Positions 32,624 to 41,905 are shown, numbered from the stretch's first letter. The stretch: DNA of 64,000 bases from Flavonifractor hominis (GCF_040095835.1 NZ_JBBMFT010000001.1:620001-684000), one strand, 5' to 3'. Numbers and translations are program-made. Notes: a model not told the origin generated them from the letters alone.

Positions 32624-32836
32624 TCATTTCTTAGTATCTGGAACAAGCTCCATAATATCGCCTATGTCGCACTGTAACGCGGTACATATCTTTACAAGAA
32701 CATCTGTTGTCACATTCTCGTTTTTCCCGAGTTTTGCCATCGAAGCATGACTGATACCCGCTGCTGCGCAAAGGTCCTTCTTCTTCATATCTCGATCAAT
32801 CAGTATCTTCCATAGCTTTTTATAACTTACGGCCAT
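32624..32836 (-). CDS. small XRE regulator (restriction-modification controller type)
   Basis: The 70-residue protein begins MAVSYKKLWKILIDRDMKKK and starts at the ATG eight bases after GGAG. It consists of one helix-turn-helix. Its place directly before the methyltransferase gene fits a C-protein that times methylation before restriction. The N-terminal half is the same type as the broken one fused to the IME-A membrane protein. Confidence 0.8.
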   Translation of the reverse strand: MAVSYKKLWKILIDRDMKKKDLCAAAGISHASMAKLGKNENVTTDVLVKICTALQCDIGDIMELVPDTKK

Positions 32837-32969
32837 ACAATTCACTCCACAAAGGATTATATCACAAAGTCAAGAATTGAAATCAGCGTTCGCTGAATCC
32901 GAATCCAGTATAGCATATTTCAAAGGTGATCGCAAGCAGAGAGGAAACATTTTCTGCATTTCAAGCAAG

Positions 32970-33009
32970 ACGCCGCCCGCAGGGAACCGCTCTCCCCACG
33001 GGCGGCGTG
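32970..33009 (-). terminator. GC-rich hairpin behind the gene at 33013
   Basis: CGCCGCCCG pairs with CGGGCGGCG across a 19-base loop on either strand. On the minus strand it follows the stop of the 99-residue gene. The T run is weak. Confidence 0.5.
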
Positions 33010-33012
33010 CCG

Positions 33013-33312
33013 TCACTTCTTGCCTTGCTGCAAATTCTGGATATTCTTCTTTGCCAGCTCGCTGGCCGCCTTCCGGCGCTCTGCGCTGTATGGGGCATTC
33101 AGCTTGAAACTGAACCGCCCTTTCCTGATTTCAAATGTAAGGCAACCGTTTTCATCGTCATCCACCAATCGGCACTCAGACGGATACTTTCCCGAATACT
33201 CGCTCAAACGGTTCTTGAGCGATGTGTTGTAGGTAGACACTTCAATGATGGGACTTGCCTCGTCAAAAAAGACGCTGGTTGTCTTTTGCTTCTTGGAAAG
33301 ACCTGTTCTCAT
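33013..33312 (-). CDS. conserved small mobile-element protein
   Basis: The 99-residue protein begins MRTGLSKKQKTTSVFFDEAS and has a beta-rich middle (GCLTFEIRKGRFSFKL). Very similar proteins accompany relaxase genes in many Clostridia elements; the function is not known. It lies downstream of the relaxase in the same orientation. Confidence 0.65.
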   Translation of the reverse strand: MRTGLSKKQKTTSVFFDEASPIIEVSTYNTSLKNRLSEYSGKYPSECRLVDDDENGCLTFEIRKGRFSFKLNAPYSAERRKAASELAKKNIQNLQQGKK

Positions 33313-33457
33313 AAAACCTCCGTATTTTCATAAATTTTTCCCAGCTCTACACCGGAAAAAGTAAGCGGATTTTTGGATAGAAAGCACCCAAACGATACAC
33401 GGTTCAGTTCAGATGCCTCTATCCGCAAAAATCCTATTTTCTCAGCTCTACACGGGA

Positions 33458-34792
33458 TTACCGCGCATCCCGGTCATGCCGCCGCTTTTGACTGCGTTTC
33501 TGCTCTTTTTCCGCCTGCTCCTGCTGCTTGACAGCGGCCACTGTTTCGGCTACGCGCTCCAGCCCATAGGCCCGGCACAGCCGGTGATAGTCTCTGGCGG
33601 TTTCCTGCAATTCTGCATTTTCTCCCTTGACCTCGGCCAACTGCTTTTTCAAATAAGGAACCTCCGTATCATATTTGCGCTGCAACAGCTCGAATTTCTG
33701 GCAGACATCCAGATAAGCACGGTAAACAGAGCGCACCACCTTGACGATCTTCTCCAGCAGCGGTTTGGACTTTTTCTCCCGGTAGGATTTGGCGGACTCC
33801 ATTCGATCGGGGAGCGGCAGCAGGTCCTCCGGGTCGGAAGAATACTCAGCCGCCAGCTTCTCCATGCTCTTGAGTTTGGGAGCAAGCAACCGGAGTTCCG
33901 TTTGCGCTTCTTTGGCAGATTTTTCTGCCTCGGCCTTCTCTGCCTGGAGCTGGCCGATCTCCGCCTGAACCTCTGATTTTTCTGTTTGCAGCTCCGCCAG
34001 CCGCGCCTGCTCTCTCTCCACCTTAAACTGCGTCACCGTCAGATGTTCCTCGGAGCTGCCGCGCTCACCGCGCTCTATATCCGCGTAACCGGCCTTGCGC
34101 ATATACTGGAAGAAATCATCCTGCAACACGCTGTACGATTTTTTGAGAACAGGTTTTCCCTTCGCCGTTTTCAGCGGTTCGCCGGTGGCCTCATCCAGAA
34201 CCGGCTTGGAGGCCCACTTTTTGCTCATGCTGACCTGCATGACCGTTTCTTTTACCTTGCCTACCAATGACTTGTCCTTGCACCTCTTGGACCATCGTAT
34301 CTGCTTTTCTACCACCGGCACATAGACCACATGGAGGTGGTAGTGGTATACATCCTGACCCAACGCCTCGGACATGGCCCGGTTGCGCTCGTCGGCGTGC
34401 ATGACTGCCGACAGAATGTACTGTTCACCGCCCACGATTTTGATTGCAGCCTGATAGGCGTCGTGGTAAAATTGTTTTGCGAAGTCATATCCGCCGTGGT
34501 TGAAAAAGTAGGCGGAGTTCACATCGAAGATCAGCTCGCCGTAGCGGAAGGCGTCCTCTTTGATGCCGCGTGTGGAGATAAGCCCGTCCGCCTCCATCTG
34601 TTCAAACTGTTCCAGATAGCCGCCGTCCGGTTTCTTGAAGTGAATGTTCAGATGAGAGCGTTCCGGAACTATATCCTGGTTGACATACGATTCTTTTTCG
34701 CGCTCGTTGTGCTGCTGCGCGTTTTTCAGTTTGGGTGTGGTTAGTCTCATATTTCTTGCGCTGGTACGATGGATACCGTCGCCTCTTGCCAT
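33458..34792 (-). CDS. MobV-like relaxase of a second type
   Basis: The 444-residue protein starts at the ATG behind AAAGGAG. The metal-binding region reads AVMHADERNR, then a longer insert and DVYHYHLHVVYVPVV, so the histidine cluster is spaced differently from the HxDExxPHLH of IME-B and D. The second half is a long coiled coil (QTEKSEVQAEIGQLQAEKAE). It presumably acts on the different oriT type found upstream. Module exchange between elements is evident. Confidence 0.82.
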   Translation of the reverse strand: MARGDGIHRTSARNMRLTTPKLKNAQQHNEREKESYVNQDIVPERSHLNIHFKKPDGGYLEQFEQMEADGLISTRGIKEDAFRYGELIFDVNSAYFFNHGGYDFAKQFYHDAYQAAIKIVGGEQYILSAVMHADERNRAMSEALGQDVYHYHLHVVYVPVVEKQIRWSKRCKDKSLVGKVKETVMQVSMSKKWASKPVLDEATGEPLKTAKGKPVLKKSYSVLQDDFFQYMRKAGYADIERGERGSSEEHLTVTQFKVEREQARLAELQTEKSEVQAEIGQLQAEKAEAEKSAKEAQTELRLLAPKLKSMEKLAAEYSSDPEDLLPLPDRMESAKSYREKKSKPLLEKIVKVVRSVYRAYLDVCQKFELLQRKYDTEVPYLKKQLAEVKGENAELQETARDYHRLCRAYGLERVAETVAAVKQQEQAEKEQKRSQKRRHDRDAR

Positions 34793-35263
34793 AGAACTCC
34801 TTTCTCGCCCACAAGGGCGGTTGAGATACGGGTAGCTTTTGGGGGATGCACTTCTGCGGAAGTGTAATAACCCACTATGATACTTTCATCCTGCGGCTGC
34901 AAAGTATCGTGGGCTCTCCGAGGGGGTATGCGGCTCCTGCGGGAGCCTCGCCGCCTTTTTCGGCTTGCAGGTGATACCCACAGCCTCAAAATGCGGTGTG
35001 ACCGGCGTTCTTTTCGCAACTGCGTTTGCTTCCATTCCGCCGCCCACCGGCCGGGAAAATCCACCGGATTCTCCCGGCCTTAGCCATCGCCAAATCTGCG
35101 GATTTTTCGATGGGGACGAAGGATGCGGAGGGCGTGTGCTGCCAGCCAATTCGCCTTGTCCGCCAGCCACAGGAGCGTGTCACGCTCCTGTATATGCCAA
35201 CAGGGAGAAGATTGACTTTTGTGCTGATTTCATCCGCGAGATTAGTATGAAAGTAAACACCTG
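34793..35263. other. oriT-containing gene-free region of IME-C
   Basis: CACTTC-TGCG-GAAGTG at 34849-34864 is followed by TAATAACCCACTATG, a layout typical of MobV/MobP transfer origins; this part is the candidate oriT. A second inverted repeat pairs GATACTTT with AAAGTATC (34880-34910). GC-rich hairpins follow. No gene is convincing between 34920 and 35263. Confidence 0.6.
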
Positions 35264-35497
35264 TTACCAGCGAAAATCCGGGAATACACCGCGCCGGGCC
35301 AGATACTCCTGCCGGGCCTGCTCCCGTTCTTCCGCGCTGGGTGCGGTCTTATATTTTGCATACAGCTCGTGCCGCATCAGGGCGTCCAGCTTCTGCTCCA
35401 ATCCCTGCCGGATTTCATCATCGTATTCGTCATCATAGCCGAGGTGATACTCCACCAGCGCCACGAACAGGTCATAGGGAATCTGCACATTTTTCAT
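35264..35497 (-). CDS. small conserved mobile-element protein
   Basis: The 77-residue protein begins MKNVQIPYDLFVALVEYHLG and is mostly helical and charged, ending ARRGVFPDFRW. It is a common companion of RepA-like ATPase genes in such elements, sometimes called complexin-like without evidence. Its ATG overlaps the stop of the ATPase gene, so translation is coupled. Confidence 0.65.
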   Translation of the reverse strand: MKNVQIPYDLFVALVEYHLGYDDEYDDEIRQGLEQKLDALMRHELYAKYKTAPSAEEREQARQEYLARRGVFPDFRW

Positions 35498-36768
35498 TCG
35501 CTTCCGTTCCTTTCCGCGACGGCTGCGACGATAGCGACGGTTGTTTGGGCGGTAGCATTTTCACCGTTGCAACCGTCGCAACCGTCGCGCCCATCCTCAA
35601 CCACCTCAAAAGACGGAGCCTCCACCAACATATAGGTGAGCTTCACCTGCCGCCCGGCGTGCCGCGCCCTGTTCTCGTAGCCTACATGATACTCTTCCAG
35701 CAGCCTGCCGGATTTGACATTCAGATACTTGGTCAGCGCATTTGCCGCCATTCCCACCTGCACCGTTTCGGCCAGCTCCGAGGGTGAGCCTGTCCACTCC
35801 TGACGCTCAACGGAGACCAGCTTAGCCACCGCTTCCAGCACCGGGTCCGGCGGTTCCCTGTGCGGCTCCGTTTCCATGCGCTCCAAATTCCAAATCTGCG
35901 TTTCCGGGTCCTTTTTCAAGTAGAGAATCTGATCCTGTTGATCGCGTCCCACCACATCAATAGTGGCCTCCAACGCGGTTCGCTTTTTCTTCTGCATCAG
36001 CAGGGAGCCGTCCGCGCAGCCCAGCAGGCCCGTGGTGCCGGAGATCATCTCGAAGGCGTCCCCGGCGGGTTGCTTCCGGGTGTGGTGGACAGTCAGCACA
36101 CAGATGCAGTGCTTGTCTGCAAACTGCTTGAGCTTTCCGACAATCTCATAGTCGCTGGCGTAACTGTACGCTTCGCCGCCCACTTCCCGAATTTTCTGCA
36201 TGGTGTCAATGATAATGAGTTTAGTGTCTGAATGTTCCCGCATGAAGTTTTCCAGCTGCTCGTCCAGACCGTTCCCGATTTTTCCGGCGGCGGTTGCAAA
36301 GTGCAGGTTCGGGGTATCGTTCACGCCATACATCATAAACATCCGATTCTGGATGCGCTGGAAGTCATCCTCCAACGCGAGGTAAAGTACAGTTCCCTGA
36401 TGGACTTTGCAACCCCACAGCTCCTGCCCGGTGCTGACATGGTAGGCGATTTGCGCCACCAGAAACGACTTGCCGATCTTGGGCGCGCCCGCCAGAAGAT
36501 ATGCTCCCGAATGGAGCAGATTTTCAATGATAGGCGGGCGGCTTTTGTAGGAGGTCTGAAACAGCTCGGTCATGGTGAGCGTGTGCAGATAGCGCGGGTC
36601 AGCCATGCGCTGCATCCTGCGGTACATTTCCTCCAAATCATCCATTTCCCTGTTGCGTTTTGCCTCCGAAGCGGGTATACTGTTGTCAGAATCTTTTTGA
36701 ATGGACTGCCTTGCATCTGAGCCAACAGATGTATTTCGGGCAGTCTTTTCTTTTGGCTCAATTCCCAT
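35494..36768 (-). CDS. RepA-like AAA ATPase / hexameric helicase
   Basis: The 424-residue protein has Walker A GAPKIGKS, Walker B LIIIDTMQKIR and HHTRKQ. It is longer than its paralogues because the reading frame continues through the iterons, which encode the repetitive tail DGRDGCDGCNG. The small gene at 35264 is translationally coupled to it. Confidence 0.8.
   Translation of the reverse strand: MGIEPKEKTARNTSVGSDARQSIQKDSDNSIPASEAKRNREMDDLEEMYRRMQRMADPRYLHTLTMTELFQTSYKSRPPIIENLLHSGAYLLAGAPKIGKSFLVAQIAYHVSTGQELWGCKVHQGTVLYLALEDDFQRIQNRMFMMYGVNDTPNLHFATAAGKIGNGLDEQLENFMREHSDTKLIIIDTMQKIREVGGEAYSYASDYEIVGKLKQFADKHCICVLTVHHTRKQPAGDAFEMISGTTGLLGCADGSLLMQKKKRTALEATIDVVGRDQQDQILYLKKDPETQIWNLERMETEPHREPPDPVLEAVAKLVSVERQEWTGSPSELAETVQVGMAANALTKYLNVKSGRLLEEYHVGYENRARHAGRQVKLTYMLVEAPSFEVVEDGRDGCDGCNGENATAQTTVAIVAAVAERNGSE
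35515..35589. repeat. 3+3 inverted iteron cluster of IME-C
   Basis: CGCGACGGC, TGCGACGAT and AGCGACGGT at 35515-35541 face ACCGTTGCA, ACCGTCGCA and ACCGTCGCG at 35563-35589 with a 21-bp spacer. The unit and spacer are those of IME-A. The whole cluster lies inside the coding sequence of the ATPase. Confidence 0.7.
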
Positions 36769-37093
36769 AGGCAGCTTCCTCCTGCATTCCGTTCATAATC
36801 GTAGCGATCATCTGGATGGTGTCCAGCAGCTCGTCGTTCACGCCCTGCCCGGCCTCAATCCGGCGCAGCTCGTCCAGCACAGCGGCCAGTTCGTCCCGGA
36901 GGGCTTTGTAGACTCTGGGATTGCCCTGAACCACTACATCCCGTTCCAGCAGCCGCCGGGTAATGTAGTCTTGTTTCGTCAGGCCGGACAGCTTGACGAA
37001 GATTTCCAGCTGCTCGTCCTCCTCCGGGGAGACCCGGAAGGCCACCGTTTTGTTCCGCCAGCGGTTGTGGTGATCAAGATTTTTCATAGACAT
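36758..37093 (-). CDS. RHH-type mobilization protein (MobC-like)
   Basis: The 111-residue protein (NKTVAFRVSPEEDEQLEIFV, LTKQDYITRRLLERDVVVQG) is the IME-C copy. The last part, including GQGVNDELLDTIQMIATIMN, is almost the same as in IME-A. It overlaps the ATPase gene start by 11 bp. Confidence 0.8.
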   Translation of the reverse strand: MSMKNLDHHNRWRNKTVAFRVSPEEDEQLEIFVKLSGLTKQDYITRRLLERDVVVQGNPRVYKALRDELAAVLDELRRIEAGQGVNDELLDTIQMIATIMNGMQEEAAYGN

Positions 37094-37097
37094 TGTT

Positions 37098-38180
37098 TCA
37101 AGCTCCTTTCTCTGTTTTCAGCGAGTCCAACTTGTCAGCCATTTCCACCTGACGGGTGGGGAACAGATGAGCATAGCGGTAGGTGATGTCGATACTCTCA
37201 TGCCCTACCCGTTCTGCGATTGCCAAAGCGGTAAATCCCATGTCAATCAGCAGGCTGATATGGCTGTGTCTCAAATCGTGTATGCGAATGCGTTTTACCC
37301 CGGTTTCTTTACAGCCCCGATCCATCTCACGGTGGAGATAGTTTTTACTGACGGGGAAAATGCGGCTGTCCGGTTCCACACCATAGAGCTGCTTGAGGTA
37401 GTCCTGCATCTCATCGCACAAAAATTGGGGCATCTGGATAACACGGTTACTTTTTGGTGTTTTAGGTGTGGTGATAACATCCTGTTTGTTGAGACGCTGA
37501 TAAGATTTGTTTATGGTAACGGTATGCTTCTCGAAGTCAAAGTCCGCGGGCGTCAGTGCCAACAGCTCGCCCTCCCGGATTCCGCACCAGTAAAGCATCT
37601 CAAAGGCATAAAAAGAAATGGGCTTATCCATCATCGCCTCAGAGAATCTGGTGTACTCCTCTCGCGTCCAGAACAGCATTTCCCGCCGTTCTTCGGTTCC
37701 CATATTTCCCGCCCTCTGTGCCGGGTTGACTTGCAGGCCGTAATATCGGATTGCATGATTGAAAATTGCACTTAACTGGTTGTGAACTGTTTTCAGATAG
37801 GTCTTGGATAGGGGCTTTCCGTGACAATCTGTAAGATTGCGAATTTCATTCTGCCAGTCAATGATGTCCTTGGCCGTAATCTCCGACATCTTCCGTTTGG
37901 CAAAGTAGGGCAGAATCTTTTTCTTGATGATGCTCTCTTTAGTGAGCCAGGTGTTGAGCTTCAGCTTGGGCTTGATGTCCTTCTCATATAGAGAGACAAA
38001 GCTCTCAAAGGTCATATTTATATCGGCCTGCTTTTCCATCAGGAATTCCCGTTCCCAGGCCAACGCCTCTTTTTTGGTTGCAAAACCGCGTTTAAGTTTC
38101 TGCTGGCGCTCACCCCTCCAGTCCGTGTAACGGAACTGAACATACCAGGTTCCGTTGTTTTTATTTTTGAATGCAGCCAT
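37098..38180 (-). CDS. tyrosine integrase (Tn916-type)
   Basis: The 360-residue protein has catalytic residues in CGIREGELLAL, HDLRHSHISLL, RVGHESID and TYRYAHLF. The AP2-like N-terminus begins MAAFKNKNNGTWYVQFRY. Its ATG lies 2 bp behind the excisionase stop. Confidence 0.92.
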   Translation of the reverse strand: MAAFKNKNNGTWYVQFRYTDWRGERQQKLKRGFATKKEALAWEREFLMEKQADINMTFESFVSLYEKDIKPKLKLNTWLTKESIIKKKILPYFAKRKMSEITAKDIIDWQNEIRNLTDCHGKPLSKTYLKTVHNQLSAIFNHAIRYYGLQVNPAQRAGNMGTEERREMLFWTREEYTRFSEAMMDKPISFYAFEMLYWCGIREGELLALTPADFDFEKHTVTINKSYQRLNKQDVITTPKTPKSNRVIQMPQFLCDEMQDYLKQLYGVEPDSRIFPVSKNYLHREMDRGCKETGVKRIRIHDLRHSHISLLIDMGFTALAIAERVGHESIDITYRYAHLFPTRQVEMADKLDSLKTEKGA

Positions 38181-38182
38181 AT

Positions 38183-38386
38183 TTAGCCCTCCTTCCTTTT
38201 CGTCTCAGTCCTCGTACCGTAGAATTTTTCATGAAAGAATTTCCGGTCAATCCGGCCAGCAATCGTGATGCAGCCAGTCTGTGCCAGCTCCTCATTCATT
38301 CGCTTAATGAGTTTATAAGCGTAGGGTTTAGATACTCCCAGCTCCTCGGCTACTTCGTCCACACGCATAAAAATCTGTCCTGCCAT
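38183..38386 (-). CDS. excisionase-type helix-turn-helix protein
   Basis: The 67-residue protein (MRVDEVAEELGVSKPYAYKL) starts at the ATG behind GAAAGG; a longer upstream frame has no ribosome binding site. It is the counterpart of the small genes before the integrase in the other elements. Confidence 0.75.
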   Translation of the reverse strand: MAGQIFMRVDEVAEELGVSKPYAYKLIKRMNEELAQTGCITIAGRIDRKFFHEKFYGTRTETKRKEG

Positions 38387-38808
38387 AAGTAAAAATACCT
38401 TTCTTTCCTTGTCGTGATCGTTTCTTGTTTGCCGTTTCACCCTTCAGACTCTGGCAGGCAACCCTTCCTGGCGCTATGCCGTTTGTTCTTCTCCTTGGCA
38501 TGCTCATATCGTCACCTGCTTCCCCGGAGAAAGTATCTGTCGGACGGTCATTCAGTTTTACTTCGCCTGAAATTCCCCCTCTCACTTTACAACGGACATT
38601 TTTTCGCCGTTTTGAGGGCATTCAATTTGTAAAATTTTTGTGACTTAAACTTATTTGCTTATATCATCTTCATTATACTAAGCATAACAGTTAAAGTCAA
38701 GCGGTTTGCAGAAAAAATATTAAATAAATTTGTTTAGATTTCTCTTGACTATCCTAAGCATTTCTGCTATGCTAAAATTATCAAGAATCCAGATTGGAGT
38801 TGGCCGTT
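38387..38808. promoter_or_regulatory. divergent repressor/excisionase control region of IME-C
   Basis: The repressor promoter is TTGACT (38745-38750), 17 bp, TATGCT (38768-38773), with CCTAAGCATTTCTGC in the spacer. More TAAGCA/TGCTTA motifs lie at 38650-38690. It is nearly the same switch as in IME-A. No gene is seen in the rest. Confidence 0.6.
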
Positions 38809-39342
38809 ATGGCGATTGGAGAACGCATTCACTTTTTCCGCACTCTGCGTGGCATGACGCAGAAATATCTCGGTATGGCGCTGGGCTTCCCGGAGAAGTC
38901 CGCCGATGTGCGCCTTGCTCAATATGAAAACGGGTCGCGGACGCCCAAGGCAGACCTGACTGCTGCGCTGGCACAGATATTGGAGGTCTCACCCCATGCT
39001 TTGGCTGTGCCGGACATAGACTCCTATGTAGGGCTGATGCACACGCTGTTTACGCTTGAGGACCGCTACGGCCTGAAAATCTGCGAGTGTGACGGAGAAA
39101 TACATCTTCGGGTGGATGTGTTCCAAGGCAAGGATGCAGCAAGGCTCCATGAGATGCTCTGCGCCTGGGGGGAGCAGGCGGCCAAGCTGAAATCGGGGGA
39201 GATCAGCAAAGAGGACTACGACCGCTGGCGTTACCGCTATCCGGAGTTCGATACCACAGGCCACTGGCACAAGGTTGTCCCATCTCAGGGCCTCAGTGAT
39301 CTGCTGGTAGAGGAACTGAACAAGGACAAAAAGGATAAATAA
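38809..39342 (+). CDS. XRE family repressor of IME-C
   Basis: The 177-residue protein begins MAIGERIHFFRTLRGMTQ at the ATG nine bases after TTGGAG. It is closely similar to the IME-A repressor, and its operators are nearly the same, so cross-repression between A and C is likely. Confidence 0.85.
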   Translation: MAIGERIHFFRTLRGMTQKYLGMALGFPEKSADVRLAQYENGSRTPKADLTAALAQILEVSPHALAVPDIDSYVGLMHTLFTLEDRYGLKICECDGEIHLRVDVFQGKDAARLHEMLCAWGEQAAKLKSGEISKEDYDRWRYRYPEFDTTGHWHKVVPSQGLSDLLVEELNKDKKDK

Positions 39343-39382
39343 AAAAGGTCTAACCGACTTGCAAAAATCGGTTAGACCTTTT
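39343..39382 (+). terminator. terminator at the right end of IME-C
   Basis: AAAAGGTCTAACCGA pairs with TCGGTTAGACCTTTT directly after the repressor stop. Confidence 0.85.
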
Positions 39383-39462
39383 CTCTTGGATAAGTTTTTA
39401 ATCTGCACCTGCAAACCGTTCGTTACCTGCCAGAAAATCAGCAAGTATGGATTTGACGGGTG

Positions 39463-39479
39463 CTATCAATCTGCTATCA
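39463..39479. repeat. IME-C right arm repeats
   Basis: CTATCA at 39463-39468 and 39474-39479 (11-bp period), about 72 bp before att core 4. Confidence 0.6.
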
Positions 39480-39550
39480 AACGGGGAATTTGAAAATCAA
39501 AAAGTCAGTGTTTTCAAGGGTTTGCGGGCCCTCATATCCACTTTTTGCTT

Positions 39551-39560
39551 ATTCCCACTC
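39551..39560. repeat. att core 4 (IME-C / IME-D junction)
   Basis: ATTCCCACTC, identical to the guaA 3' end. Confidence 0.85.
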
Positions 39561-39662
39561 TACAAAGACTAACGCTTTTTGTTTAGGAATTATTCTCTGT
39601 AATGTTTCTCGTTCTTTTGATTATTTGATATATCCATATTATCCTGCCTATACGAGCTAATG

Positions 39663-39679
39663 TTATCATTTTGTTATCG
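39663..39679. repeat. IME-D left arm repeats
   Basis: TTATCA at 39663-39668 and TTATCG at 39674-39679 (11-bp period), matching the right pair at 48203-48219. A nearby inverted TGATAA is also present. No gene lies between 39561 and 39778. Confidence 0.55.
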
Positions 39680-39778
39680 GCATTGATAACACCTACTCGA
39701 TAACTGTGGATAATAACTATATGTAGCATGTCAAATTATAAGCTATTTTGCTTAGAGATTCAACACAAAACTGAAATT

Positions 39779-40276
39779 TTACTTTTCCTTATATTCATCT
39801 GGTATTGCTATTTGAAATGTTTCACACAACAGCATCACATCATGCACATCATTTTTATCGTGTTCATATCCCAAATGAAGCATTACCTGACTCAATGGTT
39901 CAATACAAGAAACAGTTATATCTCCAACTTTTCCAATACCGGAAAAAGTTTTTGATGGAAATATATCTCCCTCATAAACAATTCCGTCATCTGTAAATTC
40001 AAAACAATGTAAATCAATGATTCTTTGTTTATCATCTTTCCAGACAGTATGACCATCCGTTGTATAATCAGTATTTACTTCCTCAAATCCATGCTGCTTA
40101 ATCACATAAATATAATCATGATAATGTTTCAGTTCAACAAACAAATCAATATCATTGTGTATTCTTGATTCTCTTTTAAGAAGTGCATCAACACCCCATC
40201 CGCCATCTAAATATACTTTAATTTCGTTTTGCAAAGCATATTTTATAATTTCACATGCATCTTCTGTACGTACCAT
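39779..40276 (-). CDS. lnu: lincosamide nucleotidyltransferase-type protein
   Basis: The 165-residue protein has the nucleotidyltransferase core KVYLDGGWGVDALL followed by HNDIDLFVEL (DxD metal ligands), then TDGHTVWKDDKQRIIDLHCF. Length and order fit the Lnu family that adenylylates lincomycin and clindamycin at a hydroxyl. The subclass cannot be fixed from memory. It lies 84 bp behind the ABC-F gene in the same orientation, so the two may be coexpressed. Confidence 0.75.
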   Translation of the reverse strand: MVRTEDACEIIKYALQNEIKVYLDGGWGVDALLKRESRIHNDIDLFVELKHYHDYIYVIKQHGFEEVNTDYTTDGHTVWKDDKQRIIDLHCFEFTDDGIVYEGDIFPSKTFSGIGKVGDITVSCIEPLSQVMLHLGYEHDKNDVHDVMLLCETFQIAIPDEYKEK

Positions 40277-40360
40277 AATCTATCCTCCAAATTCAAATCT
40301 TTGTATGCTTTCCAACTCACTAAAAGCCTGAAATTTGTCAGTCTTTCATCCTTTTTGTTA

Positions 40361-41905
40361 TCAATCACCAATTAGCTGTAATCCATTAGGATTTAGCTGA
40401 TATATTTTATCGCACACCTCTTCAATATACTTTCTATCGTGAGAAATGCTAATGACAGCCCCCGGAAATTCTCGGAGCATTTTTCTTATTACCGGACCGG
40501 ACAATGGTGAAAAATTTCTTGTCGGTTCATCCAGAATAAGAACATTTGCACCACTTAAGCTCATCCTCAAGAGAAGCACTTTCGCCTTTTGTCCGCCTGA
40601 TAACTCCCGAATCGGATGCTCCATTTCATCTGGTGTGTATTTAAGTGAACCAAGGTATGTTCTAATTCTTGTACGCTCTTCTTTATCTCCTGTTTTATCA
40701 AGGTAATCAACCGGTGTAACATCCAAATCCAGCAGGTCTTCATAAGTTTGAGGCATATATTCTGCTTTAATGTCATTCCGATTTAGGAGTTCTTCCGCTA
40801 TCTTTTTTAGAAGAGTCGTTTTTCCTGCCCCGTTGGCTCCTATCATACAGATTTTTTCTGAACCTTTTATTTTTAAATGAATTCCTTCTGCTAAAATTCT
40901 TTTGCCATCCGGAGTCACAAGCTTTGAAAGTTCATATTCTATGACCGTTTTTCCTGCGGGAATGTGTGAGTTTTCATCCCCTAATTTGACAAAGATTGCT
41001 TCTTCCTGTTCCGGCATCTGAGTCATATTTTCATCTTCTTTTTCAAATCTTCGTTCCATTGCCTTAACCGTATGCATTTTGTCCTTTAAGTTTTTGGCAA
41101 CAGACGGTGCTTGTCTGGTACAACTTCTTAATGCACCTTGTACACTCTGCATAACTCTTTGATATTTTTCATCGCGAATCTTTTTCTCCCTACGGTCACT
41201 CAGTGCCCGCTGTTTTTGGATTTCAAATTTATGAAGCCGTTCTTCCACATAGCGTCTATAGGGAAGCTTTGCCACGGTATATCTCGCCTTTGTTTTTCGT
41301 ATAATCTGCTCGATATGTATCACCATGTTGGCAGTACGCTCTATCAGCGTTTCATCGTGTGAAATAAAAAGCACAATGTGCTTCCAGTCATTTATGATTT
41401 TTTCCAGTAATGTAAGCGTCGCAATGTCGATGTCATTGGAAGGTTCGTCCAACAACAGCACAGAAACATCGCGAATGAAAAGCCTCATAAGTTGTGTCTT
41501 GACTTTTTCGCCTCCTGAAAGACTACCCATTGTCTGGTTACTGTAGAAAAAATCATTTTTCATTCCAAATTTTCCCGCAATAACAGACAATTCTTTAGGC
41601 GTTTTCTCCCAGAATATTTCCTCTTCAGAAAAATATTCGTATATTGTTTTTTCCTTATCTTCATCGAGCATCTCCTGCGGAAGATAACCAAGACGTTCGT
41701 GTCCCATTATCCTTTCCCCATCTGCTTCTATATAGTTTTCTACAAGCGACGGATTGTATATCCACTTCATTAATGTCGATTTCCCATTTCCCTCTTCTCC
41801 AATAATAACTGCCTTATCTCCATCATTTAGCACAAGGTTGAAATCATTAAGAATTATTCTCAGGTCTTTTTTATGTGTTAAATTTAATTTTTTTATCTGC
41901 AACAT
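40361..41905 (-). CDS. ABC-F family ribosomal protection protein
   Basis: The 514-residue protein starts at the ATG behind AAAAGGAG; a longer upstream frame runs into the leader. It has two ABC domains (Walker A GEEGNGKST and GANGAGKTT; signatures LSGGEKVK and LSGGQKAK; Walker B LLLDEPSND and LILDEPTRN) and a long charged linker. No membrane segments are present. ABC-F proteins of this size free ribosomes from lincosamides, streptogramins, pleuromutilins or macrolides. The attenuator upstream supports a drug-inducible resistance gene. Confidence 0.85.
   Translation of the reverse strand: MLQIKKLNLTHKKDLRIILNDFNLVLNDGDKAVIIGEEGNGKSTLMKWIYNPSLVENYIEADGERIMGHERLGYLPQEMLDEDKEKTIYEYFSEEEIFWEKTPKELSVIAGKFGMKNDFFYSNQTMGSLSGGEKVKTQLMRLFIRDVSVLLLDEPSNDIDIATLTLLEKIINDWKHIVLFISHDETLIERTANMVIHIEQIIRKTKARYTVAKLPYRRYVEERLHKFEIQKQRALSDRREKKIRDEKYQRVMQSVQGALRSCTRQAPSVAKNLKDKMHTVKAMERRFEKEDENMTQMPEQEEAIFVKLGDENSHIPAGKTVIEYELSKLVTPDGKRILAEGIHLKIKGSEKICMIGANGAGKTTLLKKIAEELLNRNDIKAEYMPQTYEDLLDLDVTPVDYLDKTGDKEERTRIRTYLGSLKYTPDEMEHPIRELSGGQKAKVLLLRMSLSGANVLILDEPTRNFSPLSGPVIRKMLREFPGAVISISHDRKYIEEVCDKIYQLNPNGLQLIGD

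Larger units (their letters stand above)
26760..39560. mobile_element. IME-C: mobilizable element carrying an AlwI-like restriction-modification system
   Basis: The 12.8-kb element lies between att cores 3 and 4, with matched CTATCA arm repeats. Its backbone equals that of the other elements, but the MobV relaxase and oriT are of another type. Cargo: restriction enzyme, double methyltransferase, small XRE regulator, and a PIN/ImmA pair. The regulator and iteron type match IME-A. Confidence 0.88.
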
